Of a DNA stretch of 64,000 bases, positions 36,882 to 45,439 are shown piece after piece. The translations under genes and the position numbers were made by a program. The number at the start of each line of letters is the position of its first letter. Within the stretch, counting starts at the first letter, position 1. The stretch is from Thaumasiovibrio sp047250365 (GTDB lineage: Bacteria; Pseudomonadota; Gammaproteobacteria; Enterobacterales; Vibrionaceae). The notes under the pieces were generated by a model that ran no database searches, was not told the DNA's origin, and worked only from the letters and a program-made list of their open reading frames with translations. The stretch spans positions 372,001 through 436,000 of the forward strand of contig NZ_JBLBVL010000002.1 of assembly GCF_047250365.1 (NCBI RefSeq), given 5' to 3'.

Positions 36882-36913
36882 AAAAAAAAGCAGCGCTTCT
36901 AGCGCTGCTTTTT
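36882..36913. terminator. Bidirectional terminator between dolP and sspB
   Basis: AGCAGCGCT (36889-36897) pairs with AGCGCTGCT (36901-36909) around TCT, flanked by an A-run and a T-run. It serves the convergent dolP and sspB transcripts and abuts the sspB stop codon. Confidence 0.88.
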
Positions 36914-37399
36914 CTACTTTATCACCCGCAGAGACGGACGACCTTTCGGTCGTGGTGGTTCTGGCGTTGGATCTTCATCCCCGTCATCCACCACTGCCAA
37001 CTCTGGTTGAACCTCTGTGATTAATTCGTCATCGATGCCTATATCTGCAGCATCTTCTTCATGAATCGCGTAGGCTGCCTCTGGCTCAAACAGAGTACCT
37101 GCGCCGTTTTCCCTTGCATACAAGGCAATCGCCGCATACATAGGAACAACAACAGAGTGTGGACGTCCACTGAAACGAGCATTAAAGCTAATCGCTTCAT
37201 TACTCAATTCAAGGTTACCCACCGCACGAGGTGCAATATTCAGTACAATTTGCCCGTCTTGGACAAACTCAACAGGCACTCGCACGCCAGTTAACGTCGC
37301 ATCTACCACCAAATGCGGTGTAAGATCATTTTCAACCAACCAATCATAATACGCGCGCAGTAAGTACGGGCGCTGAGGGGTTAGCTTGCTAATATCCAT
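36914..37399 (-). CDS. sspB: ClpXP specificity-enhancing factor SspB
   Basis: Adaptor that delivers ssrA-tagged proteins to ClpXP. The 161-residue protein has the substrate-binding domain (RPYLLRAYYDWLVENDLTPH, then NLELSNEAISFNARFSG and VPMYAAIALYARENG), an acidic proline-containing linker, and the C-terminal ClpX-binding tail RPSLRVIK. Overlaps the sspA stop by one base, so the two are an operon. Confidence 0.96.
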   Translation of the reverse strand: MDISKLTPQRPYLLRAYYDWLVENDLTPHLVVDATLTGVRVPVEFVQDGQIVLNIAPRAVGNLELSNEAISFNARFSGRPHSVVVPMYAAIALYARENGAGTLFEPEAAYAIHEEDAADIGIDDELITEVQPELAVVDDGDEDPTPEPPRPKGRPSLRVIK

Positions 37400-38037
37400 T
37401 ACTGACCAGCCAAGCGCATTTCACGTTCTGCTTCAGTCAGTGAAGCAAGGAAAGAATCACGTTCAAAAACACGTGTCATATAGTTTTTCACTTCCTTCGC
37501 GCCAGCACCAATTAGCTCTACACCCAATACAGGTAAGCGCCATAGTAAAGGAGCTAGGTAGCAATCAACTAAGCTAAATTCTTCACTCATAAAGTATGAG
37601 TATTCAGCAAATACCGGTGCCAGTGCAAGCAGCTCTTCACGCAACTGACGGCGGGCGCGGTCAGCTTCATCAGCACTGCCTTTTTCAATTTTTTCAGCTA
37701 GCGAATACCAGTTACGCTCAATGCGATACATCATCAGACGGCTATTACCGCGCGCGACAGGATATACCGGCATTAATGGTGGATGAGGAAAACGCTCATC
37801 CAAATATTCCATAATAATGCTCGCCTGGTACAACGCCAATTCACGATCAACCAGAGTCGGCACTGAGTTATATGGGTTTAGCTCAACCAGATCCTCAGGC
37901 AGGTTGTTAGGATCAACCAACTCGATTTCTACGCTAACACCTTTTTCAGCAAGAACGATACGCGTCTGATGACTGTACATATCAGAAGCATCAGAATACA
38001 ACGTCATTACTGAACGTTTATTGGCAGCAACAGCCAT
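37399..38037 (-). CDS. sspA: Stringent starvation protein A, SspA
   Basis: RNA-polymerase-associated protein with a glutathione-S-transferase fold, involved in acid and starvation responses. The 212-residue protein begins MAVAANKRSVMTLYSD, identical to the E. coli N-terminus through most of this stretch, and ends TRVFERDSFLASLTEAEREM, also nearly identical. PHPPLMPVYPVARG, the surface needed for its regulatory role, is conserved. The frame extends upstream, but this start is fixed by homology. Confidence 0.97.
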   Translation of the reverse strand: MAVAANKRSVMTLYSDASDMYSHQTRIVLAEKGVSVEIELVDPNNLPEDLVELNPYNSVPTLVDRELALYQASIIMEYLDERFPHPPLMPVYPVARGNSRLMMYRIERNWYSLAEKIEKGSADEADRARRQLREELLALAPVFAEYSYFMSEEFSLVDCYLAPLLWRLPVLGVELIGAGAKEVKNYMTRVFERDSFLASLTEAEREMRLAGQ

Positions 38038-38067
38038 TAACCCCTCCAGAACATCTAACAAAGACTT

Positions 38068-38098
38068 AAAAAGCAATGGGGGCAAACGCCCCCATTGC
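38068..38098 (-). terminator. Intrinsic terminator of the petABC operon
   Basis: GCAATGGGGGC (38073-38083) pairs with GCCCCCATTGC (38088-38098) around AAAC; on the minus strand it is followed by U5. It lies 34 bp past the petC stop and 30 bp before sspA. Confidence 0.88.
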
Positions 38099-38131
38099 CG
38101 AGATACGATACTAACCCACTAGAATAAACGA

Positions 38132-38872
38132 TTAATGCACATCACGCCAATATTCTTTCTTCAACAGCAAGGTGATGATAAAGAAAAGCACCAAAAAGCC
38201 CATGACCCAATAACCTAAACGTTGTCGCTCTATCTTTACGGGTTCCGCCGAATATTCGAGAAAGTTGACCAAATCACGCACCGCAATATCAAACTCAGTC
38301 GCGCTCAACTCACCGCGCCCATCCGTTTCTATGCCGGCATACTCCTTAATCATTTCCCCATCAACCAACCGCTCTTCATAAATACGGTAAGGCGTTCCCT
38401 GTAGCTCTTCTAGGGCATGCGGCATACCAACACTGGGGAAGACGGTATTATTCACCCCAAATGGACGGCTGGGGTCGACATAAAACGAACGCAGATAGGT
38501 GTAAACCCAATCAGTGCCCCGCACCCGTGAGACCATCGTTAAATCTGGTGCCGGGTTACCAAACCATTTTTTTGCGTCGTTATCAGCCATGGCGTTCTCC
38601 ATTAGATCGCCGATCTTGGCTTGGGCATCAAAAATCAAATTCTGCTTCATTAGATCGGCAGGTATACCGAGATCTTCCGCTACACGTCCATAGCGTTGGT
38701 ACTGTGTGGAGTGGCAGCCGAAACAGTAGTTCATAAAGAGCATAGCCCCACTCTGCAACGATGCTTTATCACGTAAATCATTGTTGGCCGAATCAAGGTG
38801 AACATTTCCACCTCCTGCTGCCAGAACAAAACCAGGCAACAAGGCAAACATGACTAAAATCCATTTCTTCAT
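38132..38872 (-). CDS. petC: Cytochrome c1 of the bc1 complex
   Basis: Periplasm-facing haem subunit of ubiquinol:cytochrome c reductase, anchored in the inner membrane. The 246-residue precursor has a signal peptide cleaved near residue 18 (FVLA-AGG), the haem-binding CFGCH at residues 50-54, a methionine in the MPHALEELQG segment as likely sixth ligand, and a C-terminal membrane anchor. Start overlaps the petB stop (ATGA). Confidence 0.95.
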   Translation of the reverse strand: MKKWILVMFALLPGFVLAAGGGNVHLDSANNDLRDKASLQSGAMLFMNYCFGCHSTQYQRYGRVAEDLGIPADLMKQNLIFDAQAKIGDLMENAMADNDAKKWFGNPAPDLTMVSRVRGTDWVYTYLRSFYVDPSRPFGVNNTVFPSVGMPHALEELQGTPYRIYEERLVDGEMIKEYAGIETDGRGELSATEFDIAVRDLVNFLEYSAEPVKIERQRLGYWVMGFLVLFFIITLLLKKEYWRDVH

Positions 38873-40134
38873 TTGAATGTCACCCTCTCTGGTAAAGGTC
38901 GCGTCGCTTCGTTCTTACTGTAAAAGAACAGCAAAACAAAAAACATAAAATAACCGAGGCTAAAAATGCGCGCTAATAACGTGTAAGTCGCTGTTGCAGG
39001 TAATGTTCCCAAAACACCCAGAGCAATAAAGCACACGGTAAATTGGGCAATATTAACCAAATGGACCTTACTTCGATAACGATATGAACGAACCCGGCAG
39101 CGATCTAGCCATGGCAGCAAGAACAGCACCACTATCGACGCCCCCATGGCGACAACACCCAGTAGTTTGTCCGGTACCGCACGTAAAATGGCATAGAACG
39201 GAGTGAAGTACCAAACCGGGGCAATATGGTCTGGGGTTTTTAATGGGTTCGCCGCTTCAAAGTTTGGTGGTTCGAGGAAGTAGCCCCCCATCTCTGGGTT
39301 AAAAAAGATCACATAACAGAATAGGAAGAAGAACACGGCGATCCCAACCATATCCTTGACGGTGCCATACGGATGAAATGGAATAGAATCTATAATGTCG
39401 TACTTGTTGCTGTAATAACTATGGAATTTAAACTGGGTTTTGTAGTCCTGCCCTTTCGACCCTTTCGGCAACTTGGTTTCAATCCCATCAGGGTTATTCG
39501 AACCCACTTCATGTAACGCTAAAATATGCAGAACAACCAGCAATAACAATACGATCGGCAATGCGATGACATGTAACGCAAAGAAACGATTTAGGGTTGC
39601 GCCTGAAATAACATAATCACCACGAATCCATAGCGTAAGATCATCGCCAATCACTGGAATGGCACCAAATAAGGAGATGATCACCTGCGCTCCCCAATAG
39701 GACATCTGCCCCCATGGTAGCAGGTAGCCCATAAACGCTTCTGCCATCAAAACAAGGAAGATCAACATACCAAACAGCCACAGTAATTCACGCGGCTTTT
39801 GATACGATCCATAAATCAAGCCACGAAACATATGCAAGTAGACCACGACAAAGAAAGCCGAAGCGCCAGTTGAATGCATATAGCGTAGCAACCAGCCATA
39901 CTCAACATCACGCATAATGTATTCAACAGAAGCAAAAGCTCCCTCGCCAGAGGGCACGTAGTTCATCGTTAGCCAAATACCAGTAATTAGCTGGTTAACC
40001 AGAACAAGCATGGCTAATGAGCCAAATAGGTACCAAAAGTTAAAGTTTTTCGGCATCGGATATTCAGATAAGTGCTTACGGTAAGCATTCATCATAGGTA
40101 AACGCTTTTCTATCCATTCCATAAAGGCGATCAT
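38869..40134 (-). CDS. petB: Cytochrome b of the bc1 complex
   Basis: Membrane core of the bc1 complex holding both b haems and the quinone sites. The 421-residue protein has eight membrane helices, LHMFRGLIYGSY and FFALHVIALPIVLLLLVVLH with the haem histidines, MGYLLPWGQMSYWGA, and the Qo-site PDHIAPVWYFTPFYAILR (a PVW variant of PEWY-type motifs). Overlaps petA and petC by four bases each. Confidence 0.96.
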   Translation of the reverse strand: MIAFMEWIEKRLPMMNAYRKHLSEYPMPKNFNFWYLFGSLAMLVLVNQLITGIWLTMNYVPSGEGAFASVEYIMRDVEYGWLLRYMHSTGASAFFVVVYLHMFRGLIYGSYQKPRELLWLFGMLIFLVLMAEAFMGYLLPWGQMSYWGAQVIISLFGAIPVIGDDLTLWIRGDYVISGATLNRFFALHVIALPIVLLLLVVLHILALHEVGSNNPDGIETKLPKGSKGQDYKTQFKFHSYYSNKYDIIDSIPFHPYGTVKDMVGIAVFFFLFCYVIFFNPEMGGYFLEPPNFEAANPLKTPDHIAPVWYFTPFYAILRAVPDKLLGVVAMGASIVVLFLLPWLDRCRVRSYRYRSKVHLVNIAQFTVCFIALGVLGTLPATATYTLLARIFSLGYFMFFVLLFFYSKNEATRPLPERVTFK

Positions 40135-40724
40135 GATGCGCTCTCCTCATCAACACCGACCAAAATGGTCTGAGCATTTACATAAGTATGGGGGGGGACG
40201 ACTAAGTTAAGTGGGGCTGGTACCCCTTGAAATACCCGTCCGGCCATATCAAATTTTGAACCATGGCAAGGACAAAAAAAGCCAGATGCGACCCCTTCAA
40301 CCTGTTCGCCAAAACTACTGGGCAAATAAGTCGGCGAACAACCTAAATGGGTACAAATTCCAACCGCAACGAAAATTTCCGGTCGTAATGAGCGATACGT
40401 ATTTTTCGCATACTCTGGTTGTTGTGGCTCGATAGAATCAGGGTCGCGTAGCTGACCATTAAGTTGTGCCAATTCATCGACTAGTGCTTGATTACGACGC
40501 ACAACCCATACAGGCTTACCACGCCACTCAGCACGAATGATCTGACCCTCTTCAATTTTACTGATATCTATTTCAACTGGCGCTCCTGCTGCCTTCGCCT
40601 TGGCACTAGGGTTCCATGACTTAATGAAGGGGACAGCGACGGCAGCTGCTCCCACTCCCCCAACGACAGCAGTTGATGCCGTCAGAAAGCGGCGACGGCC
40701 GAGGTTTACTGGCGCATTGCTCAT
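40131..40724 (-). CDS. petA: Rieske iron-sulfur subunit of the bc1 complex
   Basis: Carries the 2Fe-2S cluster that takes electrons from ubiquinol. The 197-residue protein has a twin-arginine signal/anchor (RRRFLTAS, residues 10-17), cluster motifs CTHLGC (C124, H126, C129) and CPCHGS (C151, C153, H154). C124/H126 and C151/H154 should bind iron, C129-C153 form the disulfide. GGGAG lies nine bases before the ATG at 40722-40724; an upstream in-frame start is not supported. First gene of petABC. Confidence 0.96.
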   Translation of the reverse strand: MSNAPVNLGRRRFLTASTAVVGGVGAAAVAVPFIKSWNPSAKAKAAGAPVEIDISKIEEGQIIRAEWRGKPVWVVRRNQALVDELAQLNGQLRDPDSIEPQQPEYAKNTYRSLRPEIFVAVGICTHLGCSPTYLPSSFGEQVEGVASGFFCPCHGSKFDMAGRVFQGVPAPLNLVVPPHTYVNAQTILVGVDEESAS

Positions 40725-40997
40725 CCAATTATACTCCCTTGCGCTCCCCGCATGACGGCGGTGAATCCATTGCATCCTTGGAGCGACAACTAACAGTAAA
40801 TGACTTTATGATTAGGCTTTGATTGATATTTTACCACCCATTTCCTAACTAAATCATAAAGAAAAGCACACTTTTTGACAAGATAAAGCTACTTTTTTGT
40901 AACATTTGTGACTTCAGTAAAGCTTTTTCCGAAACACAATAAAATGAGGAAATAGACAAAATAAACGAGGCGGAAAGAGAGAAGGAGGAGCGTAGAT
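40725..40997 (-). promoter_or_regulatory. Upstream region of petABC with a weak promoter candidate
   Basis: About 270 bp without a gene between rpsI and petA. On the minus strand TGG-TAAAAT (minus-10 at 40828-40833) is an extended minus-10 element about 105 bp before petA; no good minus-35 partner is present. Around 40960-40995 the minus strand is pyrimidine-rich. I see no regulator site I can name. Confidence 0.35.
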
Positions 40998-41029
40998 AAA
41001 AAAAACCCAGCCATCGGGCTGGGTTTTTT
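40998..41029. terminator. Terminator after rplM-rpsI
   Basis: ACCCAGCC (41005-41012) pairs with GGCTGGGT (41017-41024), with A-run and T-run flanks of eight and six bases. Minus-strand reading gives a strong intrinsic terminator 40 bp after the rpsI stop. Confidence 0.9.
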
Positions 41030-41069
41030 GATGCCATTTCGCGTAAGCGAATATTCCAATAAGGAAATA

Positions 41070-41459
41070 TTAACGCTTAGAGAATTGTGGACGACGACGT
41101 GCTTTACGTAGACCCACTTTCTTACGCTCAACTTTACGAGCATCACGTGTCACGTAGCCAGCTGCACGTAGTACAGGACGTAGAGACTCATCGTACTCCA
41201 TAAGAGCGCGAGTGATACCGTGACGGATAGCACCAGATTGACCAGTGATACCACCACCTTTAACAGTGATGTATAGGTCTAGTTTTTCGATCATGTCAAC
41301 TAGCTCTAGTGGCTGACGAACAACCATGCGAGCAGTTTCACGACCAAAGTACTCTTCCAGGCTACGCTGGTTGATTACGATATTGCCAGAACCCGGTTTG
41401 ATAAAAACACGAGCTGCTGAGCTTTTGCGACGGCCAGTGCCGTAGTATTGATCTGCCAT
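41070..41459 (-). CDS. rpsI: 30S ribosomal protein S9
   Basis: Small-subunit protein whose C-terminal arm reaches the P-site tRNA. The 129-residue protein has GTGRRKSSAARVFIKPG, FGRETARMVVRQPL and the invariant ending KARRRPQFSKR. The ATG at 41457-41459 gives MADQYYGTGRR, one residue shorter than E. coli S9. Co-transcribed with rplM, 15 bp apart. Confidence 0.98.
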   Translation of the reverse strand: MADQYYGTGRRKSSAARVFIKPGSGNIVINQRSLEEYFGRETARMVVRQPLELVDMIEKLDLYITVKGGGITGQSGAIRHGITRALMEYDESLRPVLRAAGYVTRDARKVERKKVGLRKARRRPQFSKR

Positions 41460-41474
41460 TGTCATAATTCCCAA

Positions 41475-41903
41475 TTAGATGTCTAGTACTTGCGGCTGTT
41501 GTGCCGCGTGGTTGTGCTCAGTACCCGCGTAAACTTTTAGTTTACGGTACATTGCACGGCCTAGAGGACCTTTAGGAAGCATGCCTTTAACAGCAGTTTC
41601 GATAACCATTTCTGGCTTCTTATCGATAAGCTTCTCGAAGCTGATTGACTTAAGACCACCAATAAAGCCAGTGTGGCGGTGGTACATTTTGTCACTCTTC
41701 TTAGCACCAGTTACAGTTACTTTTTCAGCGTTGATAACTACGATGTAGTCACCAGTATCAACGTGAGGAGTATATTCTGGCTTGTGCTTGCCACGTAGGC
41801 GAGATGCGATTTCTGTCGCTAGACGACCAAGAGTTTTACCTTCTGCGTCAACAACATACCAGTCACGTTTTACAGTTTCTGGTTTAGCAACGAAAGTTTT
41901 CAT
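41475..41903 (-). CDS. rplM: 50S ribosomal protein L13
   Basis: Early-assembling large-subunit protein. The 142-residue length equals that of E. coli L13; KTFVAKPETVKRDWYVVDA, GKTLGRLATEIASRLRGKHK and MLPKGPLGRAMYRKLKVYAG are typical. First gene of rplM-rpsI and preceded by a structured leader of about 130 nt; L13 of E. coli represses its own mRNA. Confidence 0.98.
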   Translation of the reverse strand: MKTFVAKPETVKRDWYVVDAEGKTLGRLATEIASRLRGKHKPEYTPHVDTGDYIVVINAEKVTVTGAKKSDKMYHRHTGFIGGLKSISFEKLIDKKPEMVIETAVKGMLPKGPLGRAMYRKLKVYAGTEHNHAAQQPQVLDI

Positions 41904-42039
41904 GCTAATAATTACCCGATTTAAATAGTTTCACTTCAAGGAGCAGAATGCTCCCACTGTCTTAGAGCCTAGCGCACCCCTTCGAGTGTTAGGAACTCCC
42001 GGCAAAAAGCCGTACAGGTTTGTGGGTCGCAAAATTATA
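41904..42039 (-). promoter_or_regulatory. rplM promoter and structured leader
   Basis: A perfect TATAAT on the minus strand (42034-42039) gives a leader of about 125 nt. The leader contains CGGC-TTTTT-GCCG (around 42000-42013), a CCTA..CAC/GTG..TAGG stem (around 41965-41990), and GGAGCA-TTC-TGCTCC (41940-41954), 35 nt before the start codon. This is a plausible L13 target for autoregulation; the minus-35 element is poor. Confidence 0.55.
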
Positions 42040-42168
42040 GAGAAGTGTGGGGAAAAAATCACCTTGTTTTTCAAAAAAAGTGGGGATTTTTGTTTAAACA
42101 GCAAAACTCTCCGTTTAACTTCCCTTCCTTAATGCCGTTTTATCGCCATGACTTCAACAAAATGTGCA

Positions 42169-43281
42169 TTACGCAGGTAAGTGAGGACGAGAAAGGTAAG
42201 CGTGACTCTGCATTTCAATGAGCCGTGAACAACAACGTTCAAACTCAAAAGATAAACGCTTTCCCGTATAAAGCTGTGTCATCGGCACTTGTGCCGATAT
42301 AATTAATTTTACATTACGCTCATAAAATTCGTCCACTAAGGCAATAAAGCGCCGAGCAGCATCGTTCATCTCGTCCCCCATCTGCGCGACATTACACAAC
42401 AGTACAGTATGATAAATTCGCGCAATCTCCATATAATCAATTTGGCTTCGCGCGGTAACACAGAGAACGGCAAACTCAAATTGGACAACTCCATCACATT
42501 CGCTAAGTGTCAATAATTCACGATCATTAATCATAATCGCTGCCTGCTCTGTCCATGGCTTGACCCGCAACTGCGCAAAGTAGTGCGTCATATTTGCGCT
42601 TGCAGCCTCATCTAATGGTGCATGATAAATCTCAGCCTGCTCTAAAGTGCGTAAGCGATAGTCGATTCCACCATCCAAGTGCAGTACGTCACAATGCTGT
42701 TCTAATAAAGCAATGGCAGGCAAAAAGCGTGCGCGTTGTAGCCCATTGCGATAAAGATCATGTGGTGGAATGTTTGAGGTCGCCACTAAGCAGACACCAC
42801 GCCGAAACAGTGCATCAAACAGCGTTCCCAATAGCATCGCATCGGTAATATCAGACACAAAAAACTCATCAAAACAGAGAATGTCTGTTTCGTGCGCTAG
42901 TTTGTCGGCAACCAGTAACAGCGGGTCACTCTGACCATCTAACAGCCCCAGCTCATGATGGACACGGTGCATAAAACGATGAAAATGGACGCGCATTTTG
43001 CGTGATGTGGGAAGGCACTCATAAAAAAGATCCATCAAATAGGTCTTGCCTCTGCCCACGCCGCCCCACAAATAGAGGCCTTGCTCTGGGGCTTTATCCA
43101 CTGTTTTTTGTGGTTGCCAACGCTGCCACCATGAACGTTTATTGTCTACCCTTACTGATGCTTTTGCGGTTATCAAGCGCTGATAAAGGCCTTCTAAGCA
43201 TTCAACCGCCGCTGCCTGCGCTGCATCAGCATTAAATCCATCTTGCTGTAGATCTTGTTGGTAACGTTTTCGTGGTGTCAT
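42169..43281 (-). CDS. zapE: Cell division ATPase ZapE (AFG1 family)
   Basis: AAA-type ATPase that acts on the Z-ring late in division. The 370-residue protein has GLYLWGGVGRGKTYLMDLFY (Walker A near residue 75), RVHFHRFMHRVHHEL, DILCFDEFFVSDITDAMLL (Walker B) and LVATSNIPPHDLYRNGLQR. GGAG precedes the ATG at 43279-43281. It is divergent from zapG, the same pairing as in E. coli. Confidence 0.95.
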   Translation of the reverse strand: MTPRKRYQQDLQQDGFNADAAQAAAVECLEGLYQRLITAKASVRVDNKRSWWQRWQPQKTVDKAPEQGLYLWGGVGRGKTYLMDLFYECLPTSRKMRVHFHRFMHRVHHELGLLDGQSDPLLLVADKLAHETDILCFDEFFVSDITDAMLLGTLFDALFRRGVCLVATSNIPPHDLYRNGLQRARFLPAIALLEQHCDVLHLDGGIDYRLRTLEQAEIYHAPLDEAASANMTHYFAQLRVKPWTEQAAIMINDRELLTLSECDGVVQFEFAVLCVTARSQIDYMEIARIYHTVLLCNVAQMGDEMNDAARRFIALVDEFYERNVKLIISAQVPMTQLYTGKRLSFEFERCCSRLIEMQSHAYLSRPHLPA

Positions 43282-43387
43282 TCCATACTCCAAGTCACAT
43301 CCTTATGCCATCGAGTGTACCATGCGCGATATATAGCATGTATAGTGAGCCTAGACGTTAGTTTTTCCCCTTGTCAAAGGAGTGTTT

Positions 43388-43867
43388 ATGACAATGACCC
43401 ATGCAATCATCTATTTTATCGTCGGTACTGTTGTGGGGGCACTATTCACCCGCATGCTGACTCAGAAAAGTAAACAACAAAAAGATCTCCAAAAAGATCT
43501 AGATAAATCACGCTATGAGCTAGAGCAATACCGCCAAGAGCTAACTGACCACTTTGCTCAAAGTTCAGCGCTGATGGACAACATTGCGAAAGATTACAGC
43601 AAGCTGTATCAGCACATGGCAAAAACATCGGCAGAGATGATGCCAAACTTACCCAGCCAAGATAACCCATTTGCGGCTCGCATTACCCAACTGACTCCGG
43701 TTTCTGACGAAGCCGCAGAGAAGCCAGAAGAGGTAAATGATGGCATCGCTGAGAGCCCAAAGGCTAATGATGCGACCGCACCAAAAGATTATTCCAATGA
43801 GGCAACCGGCTTGCTCAGTGGCGATAGCTCTATTCATATTAATTCCGCAGAGACCAAAGCCAGTTAA
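43388..43867 (+). CDS. zapG: Z-ring associated membrane protein ZapG (YhcB, DUF1043)
   Basis: Inner-membrane protein linking division and envelope synthesis. The 159-residue protein has one N-terminal membrane helix (about residues 4-22), a coiled coil (QQKDLQKDLDKSRYELEQYR and on to about residue 80), the LMDNIAKDYSKLYQHMAKTS motif conserved in the family, and a low-complexity acidic tail. The ATG at 43388 follows AAGGAG by five bases. degQ follows 88 bp downstream without an obvious terminator. Confidence 0.9.
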   Translation: MTMTHAIIYFIVGTVVGALFTRMLTQKSKQQKDLQKDLDKSRYELEQYRQELTDHFAQSSALMDNIAKDYSKLYQHMAKTSAEMMPNLPSQDNPFAARITQLTPVSDEAAEKPEEVNDGIAESPKANDATAPKDYSNEATGLLSGDSSIHINSAETKAS

Positions 43868-43899
43868 TGCCATTTTGTTAACTAACTATTGAAATTGTT

Positions 43900-43927
43900 G
43901 GAACTAAACTCCAGTACATAAGTCATA
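43900..43927 (+). promoter_or_regulatory. Candidate sigma-E promoter of degQ
   Basis: GGAACTA (43900-43906), a 16-base spacer and TCATA (43923-43927) resemble the sigma-E consensus GGAACTT-N16-TCnnA. The start would fall near 43933. Periplasmic DegP/DegQ proteases are classic sigma-E targets. The minus-10 half is loosely defined, so this is a candidate. Confidence 0.5.
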
Positions 43928-43950
43928 CAATCACTTGTGATACTGGAGTT
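43907..43950 (+). promoter_or_regulatory. Inverted repeat covering the degQ ribosome-binding site
   Basis: AACTCCAGTA (43907-43916) is the exact reverse complement of TACTGGAGTT (43941-43950). The right arm contains GGAG (43945-43948), the Shine-Dalgarno sequence seven bases before the degQ ATG. A small inner palindrome TCACTTGTGA (43931-43940) adds pairing. In an RNA containing both arms the ribosome-binding site would be buried. Confidence 0.75.
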
Positions 43951-43955
43951 GATTT

Positions 43956-45314
43956 ATGAAAAAAACACCGTTGTTTGCAATTAGTGCTTTTGTGCTAGCT
44001 CTCTCTAGCGCAGTGAGTACAAGTCTTCCTGCCCAAGCGGCACTTCCTATGGCTGTTAACGGCCAAGAACTTCCTAGCTTAGCCCCAATGCTACAAACCG
44101 TCACCCCAGCAGTGGTGAGTATTTCGGTTGAGGGAAAGCAGGTTTCACGACAGCGAATTCCTGAATCTTTCCGTTTCTTTTTTGGTGATGATGTCCCTGC
44201 TGAACAGGTTCGTGAACGGCCGTTTCGAGGGCTCGGTTCTGGTGTCATTATTGACGCTAAACAAGGCTACATCGTCACTAACCACCATGTTATTAATGGG
44301 GCGGATACCATTCGCGTCCAACTGCACGACGGGCGTGAATTTGATGCCGATCTGATCGGCAGTGACGGCATGTCCGATATCGCGCTACTGAAAATAGATA
44401 AGCCGCAACAGCTAACCGAGATTAAGATTGCCAACTCCGACTCACTCCAGGTTGGCGATTTTGCCGTTGCCATCGGCAACCCTTTTGGCTTGGGACAAAC
44501 GGTAACGTCTGGCATTATCTCTGCGCTTGGACGTAGCGGATTAAATATCGAGAATTTTGAAAACTTCATTCAAACAGATGCTGCCATTAACAGCGGCAAC
44601 TCAGGTGGCGCACTAGTTAATCTTAACGGCGAGCTTATTGGGATTAATACTGCAATCCTTGGCCCAAATGGCGGCAATATTGGGATTGGTTTTGCGATTC
44701 CATCAAACATGGCATCAAACTTGGTTGAACAGATCCTTGAGTTTGGCGAAGTCCGTCGCGGGATGCTCGGCGTTCAAGGTGGGGAGCTAACCTCTGAGCT
44801 AGCAGAAGCTTTTGGTTATGAAACTAACCATGGTGCCTTTGTCAGCCAAGTGGTTCCAGACTCAGCCGCTGAACAAGCAGGCATTGAAGCTGGTGATATC
44901 ATCATTTCCGTTGATGGTAAAAAGATCCGCAGCTTTAGCGAACTCAGAGCAAAAATTGCCACGCTTGGTGCCGGTAAAACGGTCTCACTGGGTATCTTAC
45001 GTGATGGCGAATCCCTCGACTTAACTGCCGAACTACAAGAGTCTTCTCAGTCGCGCCTTTCTGCCGACAGTCTACATAAAGCACTAGCTGGTGCTGAACT
45101 TACCAACACTGATGGCGGCGTAAAAGTAGAGTCGGTACGTGAAGACTCTCCGGCTGCTCGCGCTGGTCTACTCGCAAACGATGTCATTATTGGTGTTAAT
45201 CGCCAGCGAGTCCGCAATCTGGGTGAGCTACGCAAGGTATTAGAAAATAGCAGTGGTGCTATCGCCCTAAATATACAACGAAATAATACTAACCTGTATT
45301 TAATGCTGCGTTAG
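43956..45314 (+). CDS. degQ: Periplasmic serine protease/chaperone DegQ (HtrA family)
   Basis: Degrades or refolds damaged periplasmic proteins. The 452-residue precursor has a signal peptide cleaved after PAQA (about residue 28), the trypsin-like triad H111 (TNHHVIN), D141 (DIALLK) and S216 (GNSGGAL), and two PDZ domains, about residues 260-345 and 370-450. The short LA loop and pairing with degS favour the DegQ name over DegP. Downstream of zapG and upstream of degS, as in E. coli. Confidence 0.95.
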   Translation: MKKTPLFAISAFVLALSSAVSTSLPAQAALPMAVNGQELPSLAPMLQTVTPAVVSISVEGKQVSRQRIPESFRFFFGDDVPAEQVRERPFRGLGSGVIIDAKQGYIVTNHHVINGADTIRVQLHDGREFDADLIGSDGMSDIALLKIDKPQQLTEIKIANSDSLQVGDFAVAIGNPFGLGQTVTSGIISALGRSGLNIENFENFIQTDAAINSGNSGGALVNLNGELIGINTAILGPNGGNIGIGFAIPSNMASNLVEQILEFGEVRRGMLGVQGGELTSELAEAFGYETNHGAFVSQVVPDSAAEQAGIEAGDIIISVDGKKIRSFSELRAKIATLGAGKTVSLGILRDGESLDLTAELQESSQSRLSADSLHKALAGAELTNTDGGVKVESVREDSPAARAGLLANDVIIGVNRQRVRNLGELRKVLENSSGAIALNIQRNNTNLYLMLR

Positions 45315-45332
45315 TTTTTGCCACGCTCCATA

Positions 45333-45354
45333 AACGCCACCCTTGGGTGGCGTT
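45333..45354 (+). terminator. Hairpin after degQ
   Basis: AACGCCACC pairs with GGTGGCGTT around CTTG; the following sequence CGTGTTTATG has only a short T-tract. Probably a partial terminator separating degQ from degS. Confidence 0.6.
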
Positions 45355-45439
45355 CGTGTTTATGTGCACTCTTTTACTACTTTTCATATAAGGAGAGTGC
45401 TATTCTCACTTCTTTAGTTCGTGATTTACGGGGAGAAAA

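Noticed and set aside
40889..41010. Hydrophobic 41-codon minus-strand frame after rpsI (begins MAGFFLS)
   Set aside because: Its ATG lies inside the rpsI terminator hairpin, no ribosome-binding site precedes it, and its Leu/Phe/Ser content follows from a pyrimidine-rich strand.
43649..43873. Minus-strand frame within zapG
   Set aside because: Lies wholly within the clear zapG coding sequence and has no start signal or similarity.
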